A DNA stretch of 64,000 nucleotides from Betaproteobacteria bacterium (GTDB lineage Bacteria; Pseudomonadota; Gammaproteobacteria; Burkholderiales; Burkholderiaceae_C). This document shows positions 27,476 through 36,203 of the stretch, in pieces. The DNA is taken from positions 1 through 64,000 of the forward strand of contig JADIZZ010000014.1 in the NCBI GenBank assembly GCA_016704535.1. The letters are read 5' to 3'. Each line of letters starts with the position of its first letter. Positions within the stretch are counted from its first letter, which is position 1. Position numbers and translations under genes: made by a program. The notes below the pieces were generated by a model that saw nothing but the letters and a program-made list of their open reading frames with translations, made no database searches and was not told where the DNA came from.

Positions 27476-29125
27476 ATGGCCTTGGTCGAAGTGAAAGTGC
27501 CGGACATCGGCGATTTCAAGGACGTTGAAATCATCGAGCTCATGGTCAAGCCAGGCGACAGCGTCGTCGTCGACCAGAGCCTGCTGACGGTGGAAAGCGA
27601 CAAGGCGTCGATGGAGATCCCGTCGACGCATGCCGGCGTCGTCAAGGAAATCAAGGTCAAGCTGGGTGACAAGATCAGCGAAGGGACATCGGTGCTGGTG
27701 CTGGAAGCAGCCGGTGCGGCCACAACGGCGCCTGCCGCTGTGCCTGCAGCAGTGGCCGCATCGGTGGCTGCGCCCGCAGCGCCTGCCGCGCCGGCAGCCA
27801 GCGGCGCTGTCGAGGTGCTGGTGCCTGACATAGGCGACTTCGACGAGGTGGCCGTGATCGAGGTCTTCGTCAAGCCCGGTGACAGCATCAAGGTCGAGCA
27901 GAGCCTGATCACGGTGGAAAGCGACAAGGCGTCGATGGAGATTCCGTCGTCGCATGCTGGTGTGGTCGGTGAGATGCTCGTCAGGGTGGGCGACAAGGTG
28001 AAGAAGGGCAGCGCGATCGCGCGGCTGCAGGGTGTGACAGGGTCGGCGGCCGTCCCCGTGGCCGCACCCGCTGCGATGCCTGCTGCGGCACAGGCAGCCG
28101 CACCTACTGGCGCCCCTGCTGCGGGCGCAGCGTCATCGGCGAGTGCGCTGCCCGCTCACCAGCCGGTCTCCACGGGCCTGGCCGCGTTACCGCATGCTTC
28201 GCCGACCATCCGGCGTCTGGCTCGCGACCTCGGCGTGCCTCTGACCGAGGTGAAAGGCACCGGGCCCAAGGGCCGAATCACGCAGGACGACGTGCAGTCC
28301 TTCGTCAAGGGCGTGATGGCCGGTGACACCCTGACGGCAGCGCAGAAGGCCAAGGCCCCGGCAGCAGCACCGGCCGTAGCGGGCGGCGCCTTCCCTGGCC
28401 TGCTGGCCTGGCCGCAGGTCGACTTCGCCAAGTTCGGCCCCATCGAGCGCAAGGACCTGAGCCGCATCAAGAAGATCAGCGGCGCCAACCTGCACCGCAA
28501 CTGGGTGGTGATCCCGCACGTCACCAACCACGACGATGCCGACATCACCGAGCTCGAAGCCTTCCGCGTGGAACTGAACAAGGAAAACGAGAAGAGCGGC
28601 ATCAAGGTCACGATGCTGGCCTTCCTGATCAAGGCCAGCGTCGCCGCGCTGAAGAAGTTCCCTGAGTTCAACTCGTCGCTCGACGGCGACCAGCTCGTGC
28701 TGAAGAACTACTTCCACATCGGCTTCGCGGCCGACACGCCCAACGGCCTGATGGTTCCAGTGATCAAGGATGCCGACAAGAAGGGCATCTTCCAGATCAG
28801 CACCGAAATGGGCGAGCTGGCCAAGAAGGCCCGCGACGGCAAGTTGAGCCCCGCCGAGATGAGCGGCGGCTGCTTCAGCATCAGCAGCCTGGGCGGCATC
28901 GGTGGGCGCTATTTCACGCCCATCATCAATGCTCCCGAGGTCAGCATCCTGGGCGTGTGCAAGAGCAGCACCGAGCCGCGCTGGGACGGCAAGGCTTTTC
29001 AGCCGCGCCTGATCCTGCCGCTGAGCCTGAGCTGGGACCACCGTGTCATCGACGGCGCGTCGGCGGCGCGTTTCAACGCCTACCTGGGCCAGATCCTGGG
29101 CGACTTCCGCCGGGTGCTGCTGTAA
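27476..29125 (+). CDS. aceF: Pyruvate dehydrogenase E2, dihydrolipoamide acetyltransferase
   Basis: The 549-residue E2 has two lipoyl domains (about 1-80 and 117-195, each with ESDKASM carrying the lipoyl lysine), separated by Ala/Pro-rich linkers. A peripheral subunit-binding domain follows (ASPTIRRLARDLGVPL, about 240-276), then a catalytic domain ending with SWDHRVIDGASAARF (active His and Asp). It accepts acetyl from E1 and passes it to CoA. A good Shine-Dalgarno (AGGAGA) precedes ATG 27476. Its TAA stop touches the ATG of the next gene. Confidence 0.98.
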   Translation: MALVEVKVPDIGDFKDVEIIELMVKPGDSVVVDQSLLTVESDKASMEIPSTHAGVVKEIKVKLGDKISEGTSVLVLEAAGAATTAPAAVPAAVAASVAAPAAPAAPAASGAVEVLVPDIGDFDEVAVIEVFVKPGDSIKVEQSLITVESDKASMEIPSSHAGVVGEMLVRVGDKVKKGSAIARLQGVTGSAAVPVAAPAAMPAAAQAAAPTGAPAAGAASSASALPAHQPVSTGLAALPHASPTIRRLARDLGVPLTEVKGTGPKGRITQDDVQSFVKGVMAGDTLTAAQKAKAPAAAPAVAGGAFPGLLAWPQVDFAKFGPIERKDLSRIKKISGANLHRNWVVIPHVTNHDDADITELEAFRVELNKENEKSGIKVTMLAFLIKASVAALKKFPEFNSSLDGDQLVLKNYFHIGFAADTPNGLMVPVIKDADKKGIFQISTEMGELAKKARDGKLSPAEMSGGCFSISSLGGIGGRYFTPIINAPEVSILGVCKSSTEPRWDGKAFQPRLILPLSLSWDHRVIDGASAARFNAYLGQILGDFRRVLL

Positions 29126-29713
29126 ATGAGCACAGTCGTCGTCGCCCGCGTGGGCGGCACGCTGGCCATCGCGTCGGACTCGCTGGTGACCTTCGGCGAG
29201 ACCCGGTTGCCGGTGGGTTACGAAGCCAACGACAAGATGTTTGCGATGGACGGCAGCCTGATCGGCGCGGTGGGCAGCGTGGCGCACCTGCCCGTGCTGC
29301 GCCAGGCACTGGCGGCGCTGCCGCCCGAAGAGCGCCAGCTGCAGACGCGCGACGGCCTCTTCGACACCTTCCTGCGCCTGCACCTCAAGCTGAAGGACCG
29401 CTTCTTCCTGAACACGAAGGAGCACGACAGCGACCCCTACGAGAGCAGCCAGTTCTCCATCCTCATCGCCAGCGCCCACGGCATCTTTGGCGTGGAGAGC
29501 TACCGCGAGGTCTTCGAGTTCCAGCGCTTCTGGGCCATCGGCTCGGGCCGGCGCTTTGCGCTCGGGGCCATGCACGCCGTCTACCCGAAAGCGAAAACGG
29601 CGCGCGAGGTTGCCGAGGCTGGCGTGCTGGCCGGCTGCGAATTCGACACCAGTTCTGCCGGCCCGGTGCGCGTGCACACCTTCCGGCTGAAGACGACACC
29701 CCACAAGGACTGA
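29126..29713 (+). CDS. Proteasome-fold Ntn hydrolase (HslV/BPH-like) inside the PDH cluster
   Basis: The 195-residue protein aligns by eye, without gaps at the N-terminus, to the HslV/proteasome beta fold. After Met removal the sequence begins STVVVARVGGTLAIASDS, giving residue 1 = Ser (usually Thr) and Asp17 in the right place. A Lys in NDKMF sits close to the Lys33 position, and the core block FWAIGSG matches the HslV AIGSGG turn. It is longer than HslV and lacks HslU nearby. From memory, a betaproteobacterial proteasome homologue (BPH) has been described as a double heptamer; this gene is a likely member. It begins directly at the aceF stop and ends 5 bp before lpdA, so it is almost surely co-expressed with the PDH genes. 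Its substrate and any ATPase partner are unknown. Confidence 0.8.
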   Translation: MSTVVVARVGGTLAIASDSLVTFGETRLPVGYEANDKMFAMDGSLIGAVGSVAHLPVLRQALAALPPEERQLQTRDGLFDTFLRLHLKLKDRFFLNTKEHDSDPYESSQFSILIASAHGIFGVESYREVFEFQRFWAIGSGRRFALGAMHAVYPKAKTAREVAEAGVLAGCEFDTSSAGPVRVHTFRLKTTPHKD

Positions 29714-29718
29714 CGACC

Positions 29719-31512
29719 ATGGCCCTCATCGAGATCAAGGTTCCCGACATCGGCGACTTCAAGGACGTTGCCGTCATCGAGGTGCTGGTGAAGCCCGGCG
29801 ACAGCGTCAAGGCCGAACAGAGCCTGATCACCGTCGAGAGCGACAAGGCGTCGATGGAGATCCCGTCTTCGGCCGCCGGCATCGTCAAGGAGCTCAAGCT
29901 CAAGGTGGGCGACGTGGTGAACGAGGGCACGGTGGTGGTGCTGCTCGAGGCCGCGAGCGGCGCGGCTGCAGCACCGGCGGCTGCGGCACCTGCGCCACCT
30001 TCGCCCGCAGTGGCCGCCGCCGCGCCTGTGGCCTCACCGGCTGCGCCTGCCCCGCAGGCGGCCAGCTACGCCGGCGGCGCCGACCTCGAATGCGACATGC
30101 TCGTGCTGGGCGCCGGCCCGGGCGGCTACTCCGCCGCCTTCCGTGCCGCCGACCTCGGCATGAAGACGGTGCTCGTCGAGCGTTTCCCTGTGCTGGGTGG
30201 CGTCTGCCTGAACGTGGGCTGCATCCCGAGCAAGGCGCTGCTGCACGTGGCCGCGGTGATGGACGAGGTAAACCACTTCGCCGACCTGGGCGTGAGCTTC
30301 GGCAAGCCGCAGATCGACCTCTCCAAGCTGCTGGCGCACAAGAACAAGGTGGTGGGCAAGCTCACCGGCGGCCTGGCCGCGATGGCCAAGATGCGCAAAG
30401 TGACGGTGGTGAATGGCGTCGGCGCGTTTGCCGACCCGCATCACCTGACGGTCACCGGCGACGACGGCAAGGCGCAGACTGTTCGGTTCAAGAAGGCCAT
30501 CATCGCCGCCGGTTCGGAAGCGGTGAAGCTGCCCTTCCTCCCGAAGGACGACCCCCGCATCGTCACCAGCACCGGCGCGCTGGAACTGCGCCAGAAGCCC
30601 GAGCGCATGCTGGTCATCGGCGGCGGCATCATCGGCCTGGAGATGGGCACCGTCTACAGCACGCTGGGCGCGCGGCTGGACGTCGTGGAAATGCTGGATG
30701 GCCTGATGCAGGGCGCCGACCGCGACCTGGTCAAGGTGTGGCAGAAGATGAACGCCCACCGCTTCGACAAGCTGATGCTGAAGACCAAGACCACCGGCGC
30801 AGAGGCCACGAAGGACGGCATCCGCGTGATGTTCGAAGGCCTGGATGGCGCCAAGAGCGAAGGTGTCTACGACCTCGTGCTGCAGGCGGTCGGCCGTACG
30901 CCCAACGGCAAGAAGATCGGCGCCGAGAAGGCGGGCGTCGTCGTTGGCGAGCGCGGCTTCATCCCGGTCGACGTGCAGATGCGCACCAACGTGCCGCACA
31001 TCCACGCCATCGGCGACATCGTCGGCCAGCCCATGCTGGCCCACAAGGCGGTGCACGAGGCGCACGTGGCCGCCGAAGTGGCGGCCGGCGACGACAAGGC
31101 CCGGTTCGACGCCCGCGTGATCCCCAGCGTGGCCTACACCGACCCCGAGGTGGCCTGGGTCGGCCTGACCGAGGACGAGGCCAAGGCCAAGGGCATCGCG
31201 GTCAAGAAGGGCCTGTTCCCGTGGACGGCCAGCGGCCGCGCCATCGCGAACGGTCGCGACGAAGGCTTCACCAAGCTGCTCTTCGACGACAGCCCCGAGG
31301 CCCATGGCCACGGCAGGATCCTGGGCGGCGGCATCGTCGGCACGCATGCCGGCGACATGATCGGCGAGGTGGCGCTGGCCATCGAGATGGGCGCCGACGC
31401 GGTGGACATCGGCAAGACCATCCACCCGCATCCGACGCTGGGCGAGAGCATAGGCATGGCCGCCGAGGTGGCGCACGGCAGTTGCACCGACCTGCCGCCG
31501 ATGCGCAAGTGA
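29719..31512 (+). CDS. lpdA: Dihydrolipoamide dehydrogenase E3 with N-terminal lipoyl domain
   Basis: The 597-residue protein starts with a lipoyl domain (about 1-80, ESDKASM), an Ala/Pro linker to about 118, then a flavoprotein disulfide reductase. The FAD motif VLGAGPGGYSAAFRA is followed by the redox disulfide GGVCLNVGCIPSK. The NAD motif is VIGGGIIGLEMG, and the C-terminal His-Glu pair is in HPHPTLGES. It reoxidises dihydrolipoamide of E2 with NAD. The lipoyl-E3 fusion is well known in Neisseria and Burkholderiales. The stop is one base from the stop of the convergent sigma factor gene. Confidence 0.98.
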   Translation: MALIEIKVPDIGDFKDVAVIEVLVKPGDSVKAEQSLITVESDKASMEIPSSAAGIVKELKLKVGDVVNEGTVVVLLEAASGAAAAPAAAAPAPPSPAVAAAAPVASPAAPAPQAASYAGGADLECDMLVLGAGPGGYSAAFRAADLGMKTVLVERFPVLGGVCLNVGCIPSKALLHVAAVMDEVNHFADLGVSFGKPQIDLSKLLAHKNKVVGKLTGGLAAMAKMRKVTVVNGVGAFADPHHLTVTGDDGKAQTVRFKKAIIAAGSEAVKLPFLPKDDPRIVTSTGALELRQKPERMLVIGGGIIGLEMGTVYSTLGARLDVVEMLDGLMQGADRDLVKVWQKMNAHRFDKLMLKTKTTGAEATKDGIRVMFEGLDGAKSEGVYDLVLQAVGRTPNGKKIGAEKAGVVVGERGFIPVDVQMRTNVPHIHAIGDIVGQPMLAHKAVHEAHVAAEVAAGDDKARFDARVIPSVAYTDPEVAWVGLTEDEAKAKGIAVKKGLFPWTASGRAIANGRDEGFTKLLFDDSPEAHGHGRILGGGIVGTHAGDMIGEVALAIEMGADAVDIGKTIHPHPTLGESIGMAAEVAHGSCTDLPPMRK

Positions 31513-31513
31513 T

Positions 31514-32443
31514 TCAGCCCCAACGTGTGTTCGCGTCGACGACGATGGGCTCGCCTTCGGGGTAGCGCTTGGACAGGTCCCGCGGCGCGCCAAGCACGTC
31601 CGCCAAGCGCGAGCCCCAGGCACCCGCGGCGCCGCGGCGCGCCAGTTCGCTTTCGCGGGCAGTGATGAGCTCGTCGAAGTGCGCCGGGTCGACGATCTCG
31701 GCGCGGTCGGTCGAGCGCTGTCCTGCCTGCCCGAGATGTTCTCCGATGCGGTTGCAGACCGACTTGAACATCTGCGACACGCGGGACGGGCTGACCTGCA
31801 GTTGCTCGGCGAGCTGCGACGGCGACAGCCCGACGCCCAGGTAGGCGTCGATGACCTGGCGGTCGCGCGGGGGCAGGGTGGCGAAGAATGTCTCCAGCCG
31901 GCGCATCAGCATGCCGGTGTCGACGCGGGCCTCGACCTCGTCCTGCGGCGTGGCCGGCTCGCGTGAGTTCAGCGCGTCTTCATCGTCGCAGGTGCCGGTG
32001 CCGTTGGCCGCCTGCGCTTGCTGCGCCGCATGCTCGACTTCGAAGATCTCGTCGACGCTCATGCCGCAGAGCGGCGCCAGATCGCTGGCGCTGGGCTCGC
32101 TGCCCTGCTGGCTGCGCCAGCGCTCCCGGGCTACCTGCACCAGCTTCACTTGGCGCCGGCGCTCGCGGCTGAGTTGGTCCATCTGGCGCAACTCGTCGAG
32201 CATCGCGCCGTGGACGCGCTGGCGTGCATAGCGCACGAAGGCCTCCCGCGCCTCGGTGCTTTCACGGTCCCCTTCCCAATGGAAGCCGAGCGCGGCCTGT
32301 GCCACCGCAATCAACCCCACCTGGATGAGGTCGGCGCGCTCCACATTGGAAGGCAGCCGACGCGCCAAGGAATTGGCGTGCTGGCGCACCCAGGACTCGT
32401 TTCTGAGAATCAGCGACGAGGGAACACCCTCCATCGAAACCAT
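31514..32443 (-). CDS. FliA-type sigma-70 family factor, orphan
   Basis: The 309-residue sigma factor contains region 2 (ERADLIQVGLIAVAQAALGF and YARQRVHGAMLDELRQMDQL), region 3 (around SGSEPSASDLAPLCGMS-like residues 112-133) and region 4 (LPPRDRQVIDAYLGVGLSP with HTH QLQVSPSRVSQMFKSV). The order and sequence match the flagellar/FliA class. It is longer than typical FliA because of an acidic insert between regions 3 and 4 and a C-terminal extension of about 65 residues. No flagellar or anti-sigma gene is in the window. It is tail-to-tail with lpdA, one base apart, and lies downstream of the glycogen operon, 99 bp from malQ. Confidence 0.85.
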   Translation of the reverse strand: MVSMEGVPSSLILRNESWVRQHANSLARRLPSNVERADLIQVGLIAVAQAALGFHWEGDRESTEAREAFVRYARQRVHGAMLDELRQMDQLSRERRRQVKLVQVARERWRSQQGSEPSASDLAPLCGMSVDEIFEVEHAAQQAQAANGTGTCDDEDALNSREPATPQDEVEARVDTGMLMRRLETFFATLPPRDRQVIDAYLGVGLSPSQLAEQLQVSPSRVSQMFKSVCNRIGEHLGQAGQRSTDRAEIVDPAHFDELITARESELARRGAAGAWGSRLADVLGAPRDLSKRYPEGEPIVVDANTRWG

Positions 32444-32542
32444 GCACTCTCCCGCAGCGTTGAATGCAGCACTCCCAACGAGTCTCAGTATGCGCCGAGC
32501 CGCACCGCAGTGCAGCGCAGCATCCCGCCGCCGCGTACGGTG

Positions 32543-34033
32543 TCAGGTGCGTCCGTAGAACCGCGCCAGTTCCACCAGTCGTCCGGCGTGCCAGGGGTGC
32601 ACCTGGTTCCACTGGAAGCGCCAGCGCCACCAGCCGCTTTCCTGGCCGGGGTAGTTCATGCGGCTGTCGGTGGGCAGGGCCAGCACGTCCTGCATCGGGT
32701 GCACGGCCGTGTCGGCCACGCTGGCCATGGCGGTGCGGATCAGCGTCCAGGGCATGTCGTGCCCATCGGTGGCCAGGTAGCCGCGTGCGAAGTGGCGTTC
32801 GTGATCGGTGGCTGTGGCCCACCACCCGGCGACGGTGTCGTTGTCGTGGGTGCCGGGGTAGACCACGGTGTCGTGCTCGTGGTTGTGCGGCAGGAAGCGG
32901 TCGGACGCATCACCGGCAAACGCAAACTGCAGGATGCGCATGCCGGGGAAACCGAACTTCTTTCGCAAGGCGTCCACGTCGGGGGTGATCACACCCAGGT
33001 CTTCGGCAATGATGGGCAGCGGCCCCAGCGCCTTGGCGATGGCCTTGAACAGGGGCTCGCCAGGCCCGGGCACCCACTGGCCCTTCACGGCGGTGGGTTC
33101 GCTGGACGGGATCTCCCAGTAGCCGGCAAAACCGCGGAAGTGGTCGATGCGCACGATGTCCACCAGCTCGAAGGTGCGGCGGATGCGCTCCACCCACCAC
33201 GCGTAGCCGTCCTTCTTGTGTGCGCTCCACTTGTACAGCGGGTTGCCCCAGCGCTGGCCGGTGGCGCTGAAGAAGTCGGGCGGCACGCCGGCCACCACGC
33301 GCGGTCGTCCCCTTTCGTCCAGTTCGAACAGGTGTTGGTTGGCCCAGACCTCGGCACTGAGGTAGCCGATGAAGATCGGTGTGTCACCGATGATCTCCAC
33401 GCCCCTGCCGTTGGCGTAGGCTTTGAGCTGGGCCCACTGGCGGTAGAAGCGCCACTGGCAGAACTGCCAGAAGTGGATGCGTTCGGCATGCTGGGCGCGC
33501 GCGTCGGTCAGCGCCGCCGGGTCGCGCTTGGCCAGCGCCGGCGGCCATTCGCACCAGTCGCGCCAGGCCAGGTGTTCGCACAGCGACATGAAGAGCGCGT
33601 AGTCGTCGAGCCACGACCAGTGGTCTGCCAGGAAGCGCTGGAAGTCGTCTTGCTGCGCGGCAGTGCCGTGGCGGCGGAAGTGCTTCGCGGCATGGGCCAG
33701 GCGTTCCATGCGGTAGGGGTACATCACTGCGAAGTCAACTGCCTCGGCGCTCAGGCCATCCACCGGTACCAGGCCCTCGGCGTCGAGCCAGCCCTGTGCG
33801 TGCAGGTCGGCCAGGTCGACAAGAAGCACGTTGCCCGCGAAGGCCGAGTTACTCATGTAGGGCGAATTGCCGGGGCCGATGCCCGTCAGCGGCAAGATCT
33901 GCCACAGCTTCTGGCCGCCAGCCACCAGCCAGTCGACGAAGTGGTAGGCATCGGGGCCGAAGTCGCCCGAGCCGTGCGGGCCGGGCAGCGAGGTGGGGTG
34001 CAGCAGCACGCCGCTGGCACGTGGGAAACGCAT
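32543..34033 (-). CDS. malQ: 4-alpha-glucanotransferase (amylomaltase)
   Basis: The 496-residue GH77 enzyme starts with the family block ASGVLLHPTSLPGPHGSGDFG and contains the catalytic nucleophile region IVRIDHFRGF. The general acid lies in PIIAEDLG, followed by PGTHDNDT. It transfers alpha-1,4-glucan chains and recycles maltodextrins released during glycogen breakdown. It is the last gene of the minus-strand operon glgP-glgB-glgX-malQ, 29 bp after glgX. Confidence 0.96.
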   Translation of the reverse strand: MRFPRASGVLLHPTSLPGPHGSGDFGPDAYHFVDWLVAGGQKLWQILPLTGIGPGNSPYMSNSAFAGNVLLVDLADLHAQGWLDAEGLVPVDGLSAEAVDFAVMYPYRMERLAHAAKHFRRHGTAAQQDDFQRFLADHWSWLDDYALFMSLCEHLAWRDWCEWPPALAKRDPAALTDARAQHAERIHFWQFCQWRFYRQWAQLKAYANGRGVEIIGDTPIFIGYLSAEVWANQHLFELDERGRPRVVAGVPPDFFSATGQRWGNPLYKWSAHKKDGYAWWVERIRRTFELVDIVRIDHFRGFAGYWEIPSSEPTAVKGQWVPGPGEPLFKAIAKALGPLPIIAEDLGVITPDVDALRKKFGFPGMRILQFAFAGDASDRFLPHNHEHDTVVYPGTHDNDTVAGWWATATDHERHFARGYLATDGHDMPWTLIRTAMASVADTAVHPMQDVLALPTDSRMNYPGQESGWWRWRFQWNQVHPWHAGRLVELARFYGRT

Positions 34034-34062
34034 GTTGGGCTCTTCCTTGGGCGTCGGTTCGG

Positions 34063-36203
34063 TCAGGTAGCGGCGGGCCTGGCGGCCGCCCCGTTGTCTT
34101 CGCCGCTGGCATCACGCAGCAGCACGACGCAGCGCGCGGCGATCTCGAAGGTGGCCGCCTTTCCGCGGCGCCAGCGGCTGCGGCCGTCGACCGCCGTGGT
34201 ATCGAGCTCGGCCACCCAGTCGCCTGCCGGCAACAGGAACGCGGCGGGCTTGTCGCGGCCGTTGACGATCAACAGCAGCGGCGCACCACCGTGACTGGGC
34301 ACCCCTATCCATGCGCCCAGGACGCGCGACATGCGGTTGTCCCAGTGCTCGGCGGTCAGCGGCTCGCCGGTGCGGCGCAGCCAGGCCAGGTCGTGGCGGC
34401 CGCGGGCGTCGGGCAGGCCGGTGTACCAGCGGCTGTCCAGCGGCCGCAAACGCCGGCGTAGCGTCAGCAGGTAGGCGGTGAAGTCGATCAGCGCTTCGTC
34501 GGCCCGCGCCCAGGCTATCCAGGTGGTGGCGTTGTCCTGGCAGTAGGGGTTGTTGTTGCCGCCCTGCGTGTGACCCATTTCGTCGCCGGCGGCCAGCATG
34601 GGCGTGCCCTGGGCCAGCAGCAAGGTGGCCAGCAGCGCTCGCTTCAGGTGCCCACGCCGTTGCAGCACAGTGGGGTCGGAGGTCGGGCCCTCGAAGCCAC
34701 AGTTCCAGCTCAGGTTGTGGCCGTGACCGTCGCGGTTGTTCTCGCCGTTGGCCTCGTTGTGGCGCAGGTCGTAGCTGACGAGGTCGTGCAGCGTGAAGCC
34801 GTCGTGGCTGACGATGTAGTTCACGCTCTCCAGCGGCGAGCGGCGGCGTGCCTGGAAAAGGTCGGACGAGCCCGCCAGGCGCAAGGCCAGCTCGCCGCGC
34901 GTGCAGTCACCCCCCAGCCAGAAGGCGCGTGCGGTGTCGCGGAAGCGGTCGTTCCATTCGAGCCAGCCGCTCGGGAAGCCGCCGACCTGATAACCGCCTG
35001 GGCCCAGATCCCACGGTTCGGCGATGAGCTTCACGCGTTGAAGCACCGGGTCTTGCGCCACGGCCTTGAAGAAGGGGCCGTCGCGCTCGAAGCCCGGGCT
35101 GCCGCGACCGAGCACGGGCGCAAGATCGAAGCGGAAGCCGTCGACGTGGAAGTCCTGCACCCAGTGGCGCAGGCTGTCCATCACCATCTGCAGCACCCGC
35201 GGGTGGCGGATGTCGACGGTGTTGCCGCAGCCGCTCCAGTTCTCGTAGTGTGCGCGATGGTCCTCGGGCAGCCGGTACCAGCTGACGTTGTCCAGGCCGC
35301 GCCAGCACAGCGTGGCACCACGTTCGTCGCCTTCGGGCGTGTGGTTGAAGACGACGTCGAGGATGACCTCCAGCCCCGCGGCATGCAGCCTGCGCACCAT
35401 CTCGCGGAACTCGTTGCGCGGCGACGCCGTCGCGGCGTAGCGCGGCTCGGGGCAGAAGTAACCCAGCGTGTTGTAGCCCCAGTAGTTGACCAGGCCCATT
35501 TCGACCAGGCGCGGTTCATCCAGGATCTGCTGCACCGGCAGCAGGCTCACCGCGGTGATGCCCAGGCGCCCGAAATGCGCCAGCGCGGCGTCGCTGGCCA
35601 GGCCGGCGTAGGTGCCCCGCGCCGCCGGCGGACGCCGGGCATCAGCTTCGTGCAGCCGCGCACGTGCGCTTCGTAGAGCACGGTGTCGACCAGCGGTGTC
35701 GCCGGCGGGTGGTCGCCCTGCCAGTCGAAGTGGTCGAGCACGATGCGCGCCTTGAAGGCGCCGGCGGCGTTGTCGCGCGTGTCCATGTGCTGCGGATGCT
35801 GGCGGTCGGCGCCGCAGTGCGGGCCGCGCGGGTCGAAGCCGCCGATCGGCGCCACGATCTCGCGCGCCCAGGGGTCGAACAGCAGCTTGTGCGGGTTGAA
35901 GCGGTGGCCACGGTCGGGGCGCCAGGGGCCGTGCGCGCGCAGGCCGTAGACGAGACCGGGCCCGACTCCGGGCAGGAAGCCGTGCCAGACATCGCCGGTG
36001 CGGCCCGGCAGCGGGGTCCGCGAGAGTTCGAATCCGCCCTCGGCATCGAACAGGCACAGGTCGACCTGCAGCGCATGCTCGGAGAACACCGCGAAGTTGA
36101 CGCCGCCGGCTTGCGCAGACGCCCCCATCGGCCAGGACCGGCCGGCTGTCAGTGGCGCCCGTGCCAACGCAGGAGCGGTCACGTCGCGGGTCAGGCGGTC
36201 CAT
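34063..36203 (-). pseudogene. glgX: Glycogen debranching enzyme GlgX, interrupted by a single-base frameshift
   Basis: The N-terminal part (ATG 36203, overlapping glgB by 13 nt) reads GVNFAVFSEHALQVDLCLF to YEAHVRGCTKLMPGV and then runs out of frame. The remainder continues in another frame from AARGTYAGLASDAAL to the end at 34063, with GH13 motifs VFNHTPEGD, DGFRFDLAPVLGR, IAEPWDLGPGGY and VSHDGFTLHD. Adding one C at about 35630 restores VPPAARGTYAGLA and a single protein of about 713 residues. All catalytic residues are intact. This looks like a one-base deletion in a short C-run, either real or a sequence error. The enzyme would remove alpha-1,6 branches from phosphorylase limit dextrin. 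Confidence 0.88.

Noticed and set aside
24731..27955. 1074-codon minus-strand open frame opposite aceE/aceF
   Set aside because: It is an antisense shadow of high-GC coding sequence; the plus-strand PDH genes explain every base with clear motifs.
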